From: Marasmius tenuissimus
Lineage: Eukaryota; Basidiomycota; Agaricomycetes; Agaricales; Marasmiaceae
NCBI GenBank assembly: GCA_029532415.1
Contig: JAQOTA010000067.1
Span: forward strand, 372,001 to 436,000
Length of the DNA stretch: 64,000 nucleotides
Reading direction: 5' to 3'
Shown here: one piece after another, positions 11,508 through 22,463 of the stretch
How positions within the stretch are numbered: position 1 is the first letter of the stretch
Layout of the letters: each line of letters begins with the position of its first letter
The notes under the pieces: model-generated
The model's input: only the letters and a program-made list of their open reading frames with translations
The model's database searches: none
Told to the model about the DNA's origin: nothing
Made by a program: the position numbers and the translations under genes

Positions 11508-12084
11508 CTAGTGACTAACGGCCGCCAGTCGGGACGAGCGGCCCTCAGTTTAGCCCGTCGAGGATTGCTTGAAGGTCATGATCAAACTCCTATATCTCTA
11601 GCAGGTCGACAGAAGATTTTTAGACTTTAGTGGATTATACGACCTGTAGGCCACTATATATAACAGTATGGAATGATACACATACTTACGTGAAGTCATA
11701 ATGCATGATGCACCCAGCCAGATATTGCTAGACTATGGGGAAGTACAAAACTACCTGCAAACAGTCCCGAATCATTCGGGACGGCTCCTGGTTGGTAAAT
11801 TCGAGTAGCGGTTCTTCGGAACCATCGCAAACAATCTGGGACTCAATTTTGACTATCTAGGACCATATCAGGTGATTGACCATTCGCATTTAGACGGTAG
11901 CAGAAGACAGGAGTTTTTCAATAACATGCGGGTACACTGTATACTGGTTGTTGAGCCCCTGATCAGATTGTTATCAAGCAACCAGAGCCGATCTTGATTA
12001 ATAATAATCAGTACGAGACTTTCAACCCGAATCATGGACTAGCTAGGACATATGTTATTCTCGAGGTAAGAGGTATTATCGAAG
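11508..12084. other. intergenic, no gene recognised
   Basis: Spacer between the convergent F-box and RING genes. No open frame, repeat or RNA structure that I can support. Confidence 0.5.
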
Positions 12085-12920
12085 TTACTTGCTCGATCCC
12101 CAAAATATATCCCAATGTTCCCGACCGCGAGAATTTTCACTGCTCTGGTTCGCCCCTTCTGTGATCGTTTCTGCCAACGCTTTTATCGGGTATACCTCCA
12201 CGGGCCTGCTGACAGCATGGGCTCGGCAAGTGGGACAGGTAAATTTGGGCTGGTCTAGCCCTCGAAGCAATTCCTGTACCTCCCGTAGCGACCGACTTCT
12301 GTAGAGCCCGTCGCGTATGTGTCTCGGTAGCGGGACGTTGTTAGGATCATAAAATTTTCCCAGTCTATACTTCGCTAAATTGGTATTAAACCAATCATGA
12401 AGGCACCGCGCGCAGAAAACATGACCACAGGCAGCGAGTCTGCAAAACGGCTGATCAGTAGTTGTACATGTCCTGATGAAGAAAATATCCCATCCTCACA
12501 CGTGCGGGGCTTTGAAGATTTCATCACATATTCCACAGGTGAGATGGTCCTTTAGATGCTCATCGCGCTGGAGTATAGCTTTAAATCCATGCTCTAGCGA
12601 CTCAAATTGGTCGCCTATCACCTGATCAAATGGCATAATCAGAACAGGTCATGAATTGATCATCGTAACCTATGACTCACCCTTTTTACGCGCCTCAGGT
12701 TCTGCTCAACGTCATGTGTGCTTCGGCGTTTCTTAGGCCTGATCGAGCTCCTCTGCCACTCGACTGAATCGTCCTCATCCGAGGAAACGTAGATAACAGT
12801 GTCTTGCCGCGGGGGTGTTGGATGATTGACACTAGCGTCCTTGAGAGTCTTCCGAGGCGCTCGACCACCCGTTGTCATTCGGGCAGCCAGACGATGTCGA
12901 CTTCGAGTAGGGACAGACAT
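12085..12920 (-). CDS. RING-finger protein with SUMO-interaction-like motif (probable E3 ubiquitin ligase)
   Basis: Three exons, 12,920-12,681, 12,621-12,500 and 12,439-12,085, with GTGAGT and GTGAGG donors, total 717 nt and 238 aa. The N-terminus is basic. Residues 42-51 read VIYVSSDEDD, a hydrophobic core followed by acidic residues, the form of a SUMO-interacting motif. The RING ligands are C109-x2-C112, C125-x-H127-x2-C130-x2-C133 and C189-x2-C192, rebuilt exactly across the second intron. An unusually long stretch (55 residues) separates C133 from C189. SIM plus RING is the plan of SUMO-targeted ubiquitin ligases such as RNF4 or Slx8, so a nuclear role is plausible, but that assignment is inference. 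The gene converges on the F-box gene. Confidence 0.8.
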
Positions 12921-13454
12921 CTGGTAGCGGAGTACGGGGGTGGGGGTGGCACTTGGTTTCCTTGACTCATCCTAGATCTAACTGTTATATACATCTCCTT
13001 TGAGCTCGTCTGCCGTTGACGATGGTGGCTCTAGGGTGACTCCAGGTCAAGGCTCCTGGTACCATATACCAATCATATCGTATGTACTGTACTTCCATAT
13101 GACATTTAGAACCCCTTACTCAAGATTTACCATCAGATGGATTCATGTTGGGGACGTTAATTCAATCATTGAATTCAAACCTGCGCTGAGCCTTCGAATA
13201 TGTGATGCCTTAAAAGGTGCGACATTTGCATTCAGGTACCTGGCATATCGCCCACCAGGTCTTATACTTTATACACCTTGGGTTGTCGCCACCCCATATG
13301 ATACTTACATTGAATTGCCTCGAGGAAAACACGATGTGATAATATCGAGGGTGACGGGCTGACCGTGGGGAATGAAGTGATTGGGTATACGTTTTTAACT
13401 TTATGATAAGTGAGCAGCGATCCGACCCGACATCATTCCCTTGCTTTTGGCGTA
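12921..13454. other. promoter region between divergent RING and HMG genes
   Basis: About 530 bp separates two divergently transcribed genes. A plus-strand open frame (about 13,000-13,362) has no ATG at its start. It could be an upstream exon of the HMG gene, but I could not join it. Confidence 0.4.
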
Positions 13455-14775
13455 ATGGTCGATCATAGATGGCTCCCTGAACTGACGCCTTTTCCATCGC
13501 ACCCTTATGGTCTTCCTCCACTGCGCTTCGATCCTGCACAGAAATATGGCACCAATGGCTTTGCACATAATGGTATGCCCTCTTACTCACTTGCTCTCGT
13601 CGCGTTAGCCACTCATACATCGACAGCGGCAGCCATTCTTGCATATCACCGCCGCAAGCGACTTTACCGGCCGTTGGCATCGTCACATCCATATCCACCT
13701 ATGATCGCTGGCTATCTTGCACGAGGGTTTCCTCTTTCTACTTGGGCAAGTCGGATACCCAGTCCCGAGATGCCCACTCGACGAGGCCAATACTTGAGCA
13801 ATTACGGCGGTTTTTGCTCCCCATATCAAGCCCCTACCTCAGATTTGCTCAACCCCGGTCGTCAGAATATACCGGGCTTCCTCGACGTACCAAACCAGAG
13901 CCAATATTCGTCGGAGGGACCAGACTCGGCATCTCAGGTACAGCCTGGTCAACCAGCTGCTGGTGAGTATTCTGAAAATGAATTGTTCTGGACCTTGAGT
14001 GACAGCTTTTAGGAAATTTAGGGGATCAAGGAACACGTACTTCATCGAATTCTTCGGACGCCCTGTCGGCCCAGTTTGCTTTGGGCTTAAGACTTCAGGA
14101 GAAACCGGTACGGTCAGAGCATATTGTTCAGGTGCACAAGTGTGATCACGGAGAATATTTGTTCAGGCGTCAAGTAACGATCACGAGGAGACGCAGGGAT
14201 TTCCTTCGACCAGTCCGGTAAGCTTTAGGTCTTACGGTAATATCGGCTTCATAGATCAGTGGTACTGATCTACACTCCAGGCATCCAGCATTAAATCAAT
14301 GCACGGCGAAGCGCCCCCCGCTGATGGGGTAGAGTCAGTGCGTATAGTCATACTCATAAGTGTTTCGCGGTATTCTGACTCGTCCACATGCATGTTAGGT
14401 ACTGGCCGAGACCGATGCAGAACATCAATTTGAGATCTTACTGCGGATACAGGATCCGGCGGATGTGAGTTTTCGTCAAAATCTCTTTTTCGGCCCTAAA
14501 CTCAGTCATTACAGGTTGCTTTGATTGAGTCGTGCAGGCCTTCTATCGAAGACTGTGATTCTTTTCGGCCAGATTGTCCTCTCAAACACAAGAATGGGTA
14601 CCTCCTCTTCCGCTCAATCTTCCACCGGAAGTACAAAACGAAATGCTTCAAGAAGAGCAGAAGCTGGATATGCCTCTCCTCCATAACAAAAGGCATGTGG
14701 CACCAGCTATCGAAGGAAAATAGGAACCATTGGAAGAAGAGGGCACATGAGCTACACAGGAATGAACGTGTTTAG
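13455..14775 (+). CDS. HMG-box protein, probable transcription factor
   Basis: Six exons (13,455-13,962; 14,006-14,109; 14,167-14,217; 14,281-14,337; 14,399-14,464; 14,515-14,775) join in frame to 348 codons with consensus GT-AG introns. The acceptor at 14,005, not 14,012, is required to keep the frame. The last exon holds an HMG box at about residues 285-345: KHKNGYLLFRSIFHRKYK, then KGMWHQLSKEN and HWKKRAHELHRNE. This is the sequence-specific type of HMG domain, related to MATA_HMG/SOX boxes. The rest is low-complexity, Pro/Ser-rich. The first ATG at 13,455 is my choice; a 36-nt in-frame intron may also lie near 13,574. The protein ends right after the box. A second HMG gene sits at 56.5 kb. 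Confidence 0.7.
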
Positions 14776-16383
14776 GTTGCGTGGGTGGGGATGAAGTCAT
14801 CTTTGCTTGAAGAATGGGAGTGTAGGGCTACCGATAAATATCTTTCCTTGCCATGTTGTGTATTCCCTCCCCAGATGCAAATATCAAAGCTCGGAAAACT
14901 CTTTGAACGACGAATTTATGGAACCGATAGTACTGAAACCCGGGTATGTGCATCACGGGGTAATATACACAGCTGGAGGCACGTCCTTCCCATTGTAAAT
15001 GACTCTGAGCTCATTGACTGTAGTCAACCAATGGAAGTCTTCGATGCCAAGCTCTCTGAACGTTTGTATGCTTTCTCCGAATCTATCATGTACCGCGAAA
15101 GGGATGGTTGAGATTGTACATCCGGCTACATCGAGTGCCTGAGAACGTAGAGCTGGGTAATTACTGGGCCGAAGGCTTGATTGTATCCGCTGGGTGTAGT
15201 TCAATCAAAGCAAATGATTTGAATCTACTCGCAAACTCCCAGACGATTAAACCCATAGTTAATACGCTTCGGTTCGAAGGGGACTCGAGAAGGTATATAT
15301 AAGCGCCCGAGAGCGCTCGGCTCCACTGAATGGATCGTTCCTATCGCTATTAGTACACGAGCTAAGATATAGATATGCGACGGGGATAACGAGAAAAGGG
15401 TGAAGGTAGTACAGAATCAACAAGCCTATCCATGCATGGCCGCAACCTCGGCCAAAAACGACATTCTCCCGTTAAACAGTGTTCTAGCCACTTCCAGTGC
15501 TTGATCTATGGGTTGAGAAATGACCGCCATATGCGAACCCAACGAAGCATCATTGTGGCCATTAAATATCCCTAGTCGAATGGACTGTTTGCGCTAAAAT
15601 TGATCATATAATCCTCAGTGCTGACTTCTATCGTTCTCGTTCTCACGCCGATCTTCGTTAGTCAAGCGTTTGCGCGTCCACCCTTCCCAAAATACCTCGA
15701 CCTCAATTGACTGTCCTAGGTTGATCTTCTGCTGGGCCTCCAGTTCCTTTTGACAACCCCCGCTCCGGTGTTTGAGTTAGTCGCTTGCGTAGAAAGTACG
15801 TTCCCAACGCCGATCGAGTTGGAGTCGTTGTCCGCACGCCAGGCATCCGACGCGGCAAGAACCCAAACTTAGTTTGTGGACTAGAGAGTCGTTGAGGAGG
15901 TCCTGAATTCGTTGCGTGTGGGTCTTGTTTTTTCTTCCTCTGAATCGAAGTTGGAAGTTGCGAGAGCAAGTTTTGGACGAGGTGTGAGCCACTTTGAAGT
16001 TACGAACACCAGTGGAGAGATGGGGTTTGGTCGCGACCACTGAATGATCGAGGAACTGGTAAATCTCAGTTCGTGGAGCATGCCGTGTCATAAACGCTTC
16101 CTTCCTGGGTATCGATTGTCAAAATCGACCTCAGCTCTTGATATTGTATGCATAGGCCCATAGCAGACTCATAGTCAACAGAGATACCCTCGGAGCGTTA
16201 GCACTATAATAGATATAGATTCTTGAGGGTTAAAATAGACTAAATATTCTGCTCGCGACGAAGTTGTTCTCCGAAGCTAACGTCGCACAAGTCATCGCAC
16301 ACCACTCTACATCTACAGACCTGGCATCTGGCGGGCGATGTATTGAAGTATTTCGAGCAGTCAAGTAAAGATAGACTGTAGAC
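14776..16383. other. no gene recognised
   Basis: Overlapping open frames on both strands (for example 14,785-15,111 + and 14,953-15,204 -) have neither good splice borders nor domains. The stretch 15,300-15,680 is AT-rich and gene-free. Confidence 0.4.
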
Positions 16384-17923
16384 TTAAGAGTATTCATGAT
16401 CAACGGTTAACCAATAGACGACCACTACTATGAGCAGCACGATGGAGGTATTGAACACGAATAGACACAGTGGACTGTTGGCGTTATTTCTCCAAGCCCG
16501 TGGGGGAGCAGAGGTAGGTTTTCCCCACACGATTATCGTTCCTTCTCGGGTACTCGACCCGCTCGCCAGAAGGTATCGTTCTTTCGAGGTGAAATGCTGT
16601 ACCAAGGGTTAGGGATATTCAGTATGACAATCATTGCGACCACATACCGCGATGGTCTGAATGGAAATTCTATCTGAACTACGGAAAAAGTCGTTGTATT
16701 GGCGTTGGCGTTGGTTGAGCCTCTGCAAAAGGATACCCGATCGAACGTCGTAAACATAGACGTTCCCATCGTCTGAACCACACGCTGCGACCCTATTGCG
16801 TTCGGCAAAAACGGCTTGTTTCACGATGGGAACGTGGGTTGCTCCTGCTAAGGTGCGGCGTTTGGACAAGGCAGGGAAGTCGTAGATATCAAAATTTCCT
16901 GAAGCCAGGTTATGTATAAGTAGGTTATCCGGGGGATCTGAGAAGCAGGTGTTGCCTCTATTCTCAAACACTATGTTAACACGACGTGAAAGAAACAGTT
17001 AAACGTCTCCAAACTTACATGATTCCCCCGTCAAATTCTAGTTTCCCCTGACCGCTATCCACATTATCGTCGCGTAGCTCACAGTAGCTTCTAGATAAAC
17101 AAGGCCGCGTGCCGTCAGAATGATGCCAGCTCAGGAAGGAGCCCGATCAAGCTTACATTTGTCCGGCCTCCAACCAGAATATCAGAATATACTTGCCAAA
17201 AAATGCCAAATTCCTAGGGATACTTGGCACGCCTTCCGATTCGTTGGATGTCCATTGGAGCTGTAGATTGCATCTATCTAAAGTCGATGAGACCATCCAA
17301 CATTGATGTGAAAGGCGGTGATGATTACCTTCAACCAGATTTAACCTATACAATTTGATTAGGCCATTTTGGTTCCCAAGTACGAGATACTGATTTGTGG
17401 GGTGTATGGCCATCGACTCCACCACATCTTTTCGATGAAACACCGAAAATGGCCGCTGCCTCGTGCATCCCTAACGTGGCTGTGGCTTTATCGAATGGGA
17501 GTAAAACGGTGTGGATATGTCACTCGCCTTTTTTATGTCGATCACTGCCTGAACTAGCAGCCCCCTCGCCGTCCCAAAGAACAGGTATGTCAATCCTGAA
17601 TTTTCTTTACTGTTCCCGGAGCTGATCCAAAGGATGGTAGTGATTTGCCCCCAACCAAGAATCTCAACCTTGGAGTCGTAGAGAGGCTTGAGGGTTTCGT
17701 CACATTGTCCGCGCGGGATCGACCATATCCGGACGCATTCATCATCACCTATATAGAGAAGGTCAGACTGTCTACAGGCCAAAAAAAAAGCATGCTCACC
17801 ACCACTGGCGAAGCGTCAACCGTCGGGAGAAAAGATGAGAGCGTTGATTGGGCCTTGTGATCCCACAAGTGCCACCATCTTCTTGTAACGTGGTTCAAAG
17901 TCCATGTGAATGAACCCGCACAT
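16384..17923 (-). pseudogene. WD40-repeat protein with C-terminal membrane anchor, interrupted by in-frame TGA
   Basis: Spliced minus-strand exons from about 17,923 down to 16,384 read as one WD40 protein. Markers are GSQGPINALIFSPDG, then RFASGG joined by an intron to DDECVRIWSI, IHPTNQYLVLGNQNGLIKLY, ACGSDDGNVYVYDVRSG, and LLASGSSTREGTIIVW. The C-terminus is a hydrophobic helix (SIVLLIVVVVYWL) before a short tail, that is, a tail anchor. Introns are 28-60 bp with normal borders. The problem is codon 17,818-17,816: SPDG is followed by TGA exactly where this motif usually has Arg or Lys, and the frame continues perfectly after it. A single CGA to TGA change explains it. So this is either a recent pseudogene, a readthrough gene or a sequencing error. 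Start codon (17,923 or 17,905) uncertain. Confidence 0.7.
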
Positions 17924-19236
17924 CTGTGTACTTTTATGTAGCGGGAATGGAGAGGCTATTACTGATTGGGTTCTGCCACCAACGACATGCCTGTATCAGC
18001 GGTAGCGACTGCAACGTGTCCATGAACGAGAGGCACAAAAAGTATACATATACTCAATATTCTCTCTCTCCGAGCGGGGTATGGTAATGTGTCACTCCAA
18101 CCTTTAGTGTTATCACCTCGCGGGTCATAGAACATGTCAAAAGCGCGTATATGTTGTTATAACGAATCAAGAATGGCGCACCTCCGCAGCTCAATAAGCG
18201 TCCTTGCCATGAGACCAAATTGGCACCCAATTTCCACAGCTGTGAGTCATGTTGAACCAAAAGAATGGGCCGCGACGTACAAAAATGGGTAGCCATATGT
18301 GTGATTCGCATCCTGAAAAGGTAACACATATGAGTGAGAGTAGGCTGCCTCCTGAAAGGTAAAACATATGGGAATCATACGTGGATCGCCTGAGGTAATA
18401 GATCCAACTCATATGAGCTGAACGGGTACTACATATCAACCCATATCATTGTCAATATCATTTTCATGTGCATCAGATACTTCATACTATGAAGTTTGCT
18501 CGATGCCCATGGCCCCAAGTACCGGTGGAAGGCTCAGAGAATAAGGGCTAGTACCACTCCTTATTGCTGCACGGTATCAAAACGGGATGGGGAACAAAAC
18601 AACGTGAGGAAAAAATTCACCAACTAAAACCCACGAGATCGAACGAGGAAGCACAAACCCCACATTCGTAAAATTGAGACCAATGTTGAACATGGAACAG
18701 ATATCGTTCCCGCCCGACGCACTTACAACATTCAGTGATACCCATATAATTGTCAGTCTTATCCAGTCCGGCAAAAGTTCCAATCATGCTTGCAAATCCT
18801 GAAGACATTGGAATGATCAACAATAGGTTTTTGACGGTGAAATATCGAACAACATACAATCATTAAGCACTTTAAAATTGTACTTGACAGTCGAAAAGAA
18901 GCGTGAGGCTGATGTGTAAGGGTTGATCTGGAAAGTCTCTCTTGCCCTCAAAGTATCGAGATGGCGGGCGAGGTGAGGCAACGTGGCAATACGTCAACGT
19001 TCAATCGGCGCAAACATTTGATCAGGCCAAAGATTGACCAAAATGATACTCTGAAGTAAGTGCTCAATGCAAGCAGTGCGCTCGTGAAAATCTCATGGTC
19101 CTGGAGATGACATGATATATGTCTACGATGTATGAATAATGACTTGATGGTATTAGAACATCCCTATACAAATATGTGTGACTGTGCTAAGAATCTGACT
19201 CTCGTCTGAATGACTGCACATGTCGACCCCGGCACC
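17924..19236. other. upstream flank of the WD40 gene, no firm gene
   Basis: Minus-strand frames at 17.95-18.33 kb contain protein-like text (HGHVAVATADTG and LWKLGANLVSWQGRLLSCGG) that resembles WD40 blades. They may be remnants of a longer or duplicated WD40 gene, but I could not splice them to the main gene. A tract at 18.30-18.42 kb repeats 'aacatatg(a/g)g' motifs. The rest shows nothing. Confidence 0.35.
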
Positions 19237-22200
19237 TTATGACCTCCTGGATAACGGGGAAAGCTTTGGAAGCTGAAAGTGGCGCGCTGGGGACAACTGA
19301 CCCCTGGCGACATCCGAGAGCCTGCGCAGCCAGTCTCTATTATAGAAATTAACAGGTAGTTGACCGACGGCAGCTCGTTGACTTTGAGCAGGTGTCTTGA
19401 CGCGATGTCGAATGCGCGGCGGGTTACCTGGGGGCGCATTCCCATACAAGGACCTCTTTGTCTGCTTGAGCTCCTGGTCGGTACGGGCCATGAGATCCTG
19501 TATATCCTTGCTCCGCCAAGCTCTGGCCTTAATTGTATATCGTCGTTCAGGCATGTTGCCATCTGTGTCTTCACTTTCGTCACTGCTCATCCCCGGGACT
19601 CCCAGCTTCTGAATAATGCACATGACCGATGCCCACTGTCTTCTTTGGTCAAGATCGGGGTGGTGATTAGCGTTCTCTGACGCCACCCGTAATCGATCAA
19701 GATGTAACTGAAAGGTAAAAATAATTATTCCACGGGTATCGGAGAAGAACGAAAGACTCGCCTGGTCCTGCCTGGATCGCTTTCTCAGGCGCCTCTGCTC
19801 GTCAGAGAACATTTTGTGGCGACGAGAATTACATTGTGCTTGCGTCTCTCCTTCCCGCCGTGATGTTCGCTGCCGTAACGACTTCAGCCTGTCCAGTCTT
19901 TGCCAAAAGTGGTCTATGACTTCCTCTTTCTGGTCGTCATATTGCGGATGCAGCTCAATGAACGAGGATACGAAGTCCTTTGATAAGGATTCGTTCCATA
20001 AACAGTGAAGATCTTCCCAGCAAACGGGAAGACGATCTCCTAAACGTCCGCCGTTTCGATTCGTGAGGCGTTTGGTATCCTTAGCCGAAGGAAATTGAGA
20101 TATGTCTAGGGTGATAAAGTCTTTGTCACGCCTGATTCCGAGTTTTGGGTTCATAAATGATCGAATCGCTGCCTGTGGTCTCGATGTATAAGCGTCGATA
20201 AAACACGGTATCCAAGATAGAAGCACCACCAAAATCTCATTCCTGTCGTCCCCTCTGCGTGTTCTTGGCTTGGGGATAACAAAACGGCCTACCCGTGCGC
20301 CTGACCTGCGTGTGCGACGAGAGGGGTTCTGCTTTTCGACGGAGGCTGTACGAGCAGCAATCGTCTGTTGCTCCAATAGTTCTACTTTCTCCTCCAGTTT
20401 GTCAACCGCCTGTAGGATGTCTTCGTGGTTTTCCGTTAATTGCTGGAGTTGGTTGGAGATGCGATCGAGAATCGAAGCGGATTCCACAGTGCTCTTTGAC
20501 TGATTGCTACCATCGGAAGCGGTAGAGGTCCGCCGACGCGGCGAATAGCGCTTATCATAGCATATCAGTCAACCGTTCAAAACAAAGCGAGAAACAGCCG
20601 GACCATCTGCTGTCTGGCCCTCAGGTTCGATGGATTGTCGTCGGACTCACTATCCGCATCATGATCTAGACCACTTCGTCATTTGACGGTCTACTGGCTT
20701 GTCGAAGATCGTTGATGTACCTGAATCAGAGTTACTCGAGGTTCCCCCTGCCATGTTGTCATTGTCAGACACCTGAGAGGCCGTTCAGTCAAAGTTGTGG
20801 GGTAGTGTAAGGTATGTAAGCGGATTTCACCTCGTTGGGGGTCGTGTCAACCTCCATATTGTCGCTACTTGGTTCAGGGTCAATAAATTGCCGTTTTTCT
20901 TTGTTTCCAGCGTGTTGATCTTCCTTGTGCGCGTGCGTGGGCTTTGAAGTTCGACGCATCATGTTGCACTGCGTTCTCAATAGATGAGTATATAGAAGAG
21001 AAATGAGGCGAAAGATGAGACCACCTTTTGGGAGGTATGAACTGTACCATCGACCTATGACGAGATAGAATTAGAGACGACGAAGGGACCGATCGATAGG
21101 CTTACCCTTCCGGATTCATTATCAACTCCCCCCACATCGACGTCAGTCGCCCGCCCCTTTCCCTGGAGATTGCATTGTTGCCCATTCAACGTATTATTAG
21201 GTGAGAACAAAGAGAGAAAGTACCTTGAGCAAACGTAGCTTTGATTTGCTGCTTCGGTCTGGAAGACGTTCCCTTTGCTTGCCCTTCAGATCGGCGCATT
21301 TGACTTGGTGATAAGTAATCAGCTCTAAGGTATGGAAACGGGCGGCCCGGTGACCAAACTACCTGACGGATGGGAGCTCGAAGACCATTCACTCATACGC
21401 TCGTAAGCGGCGATGATATCGGATTCAACATCCGAACCTTCTCCAGCACCATCCTTTGAGACTCTGGTTAATCGTTGTTCGTGTAGAAGACTGAGTAAAG
21501 AGACAAACCTCGTCATCAACATCCATACGGGAACTAGATTCCCAGCGATCTCTTGATGGTGACCGGTCGGTAGAGTTGAAAGGCTGGACCAGGATCATAG
21601 CCTGACCAGCCGAAATTTGCACCGAATCAGACTTCATGTTCGCGGTCAAATCTAGCGAAATTGAAACAAAACTGGATGGGCCAAACCTGGGCGGGGAAAT
21701 CTAGACCATTCAAATACTCCAGTTCAGTACCCTGCAAGACCATCGAAGATGATATTAAGCGCTGGACGAGGGTCGCACACGGGGATATAAAATGAGAGCA
21801 CCTGCACAGTAGACGTTCCTGAAGGGCCAGCTATCATGTCCTAGAGAAAGCCATGCATTAGGTGGTATGACGAACAAGATCTAAGGAGTCTACCATTTGT
21901 TCGTAAAGTACCAGTGCCTCACTTTGCACAGGTGCCGGTGTTGGCGAGACATCGGGTTGAGATGTAATCGCAAGCCTACTTGAATTACCCGTCCGAACGA
22001 AGCCCTGTGAATAACGGTCGATCGAGTGCCCACTCGTAGAGTATCTAATAATTAAGTACCCGAGGCGCTTTAGTGGTTTCCGACGACCTCTAAGTCAAAG
22101 AATTGGTGAGCAATCCCAGCATCGTGTCACCGGCAAACAATACCTCAGGTTGAAAAGCATCTTGGCTGTAAGGCACTACAGCCAGTCCGTTGTCCGTATC

Positions 22201-22463
22201 CGAGCCAAGAGGATCGTTTTCCGTTATCTCCTCTACACCCTGGGCAAATAGATAGTGGTCAGTATCGGGCGTGTATGGTATCTGTACGTGTTACATACCG
22301 GTTGCCTCCCGCCGTGAGTCGAGTGCGCATCTATGACGAGTTCTTTTTGGACAATGCGTTGACGGCGTTGGGTTCTTGGCAATCTCTGCCTCCTTCTACT
22401 CACCTCCGCTTCGACTATCCGACGGATAGCTCCAGTGTGGGACTCAAGAGCATCATTTGACAT
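19237..22463 (-). CDS. many-exon gene for an acidic/basic coiled-coil protein, probably nuclear
   Basis: ATG at 22,463 begins a basic N-terminal exon (MSNDALESHTGAIRRIVEAE...). It joins in phase 0 to a chain of short exons: acidic ENDPLGSDTDNG, then a Pro/Ser exon ending EALVLYEQM, then DMIAGPSGTSTVQ, GTELEYLNGLDFPAQ, and a Ser/Asp exon with RSPSRDRWESSSRMDVDDE. A basic segment follows. Last is the long exon 20,5xx-19,237, with a coiled coil (about 40 residues of heptads, DILQAVDKLEEKVELLEQQ) and a conserved-looking C-terminal region (SSDESEDTDG, ARAWRSKDIQDLM, LPVNFYNRDWLRRL). Middle exon borders near 20.8-21.5 kb are not fully resolved. Proteins with this C-terminal pattern recur in agaricomycete genomes as I recall, without known function. 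The final exon probably contains a 54-nt GC-AG intron. Confidence 0.55.

Noticed and set aside
13000..13362. 120-aa plus-strand frame as a separate gene
   Set aside because: It has a TTG start, no domain and no promoter. Mentioned only as a possible upstream exon.
19237..20487. 416-aa frame as a complete gene
   Set aside because: It begins with GTG and its upstream sequence stays open in frame. It is better explained as the last exon of a longer gene starting at 22,463.
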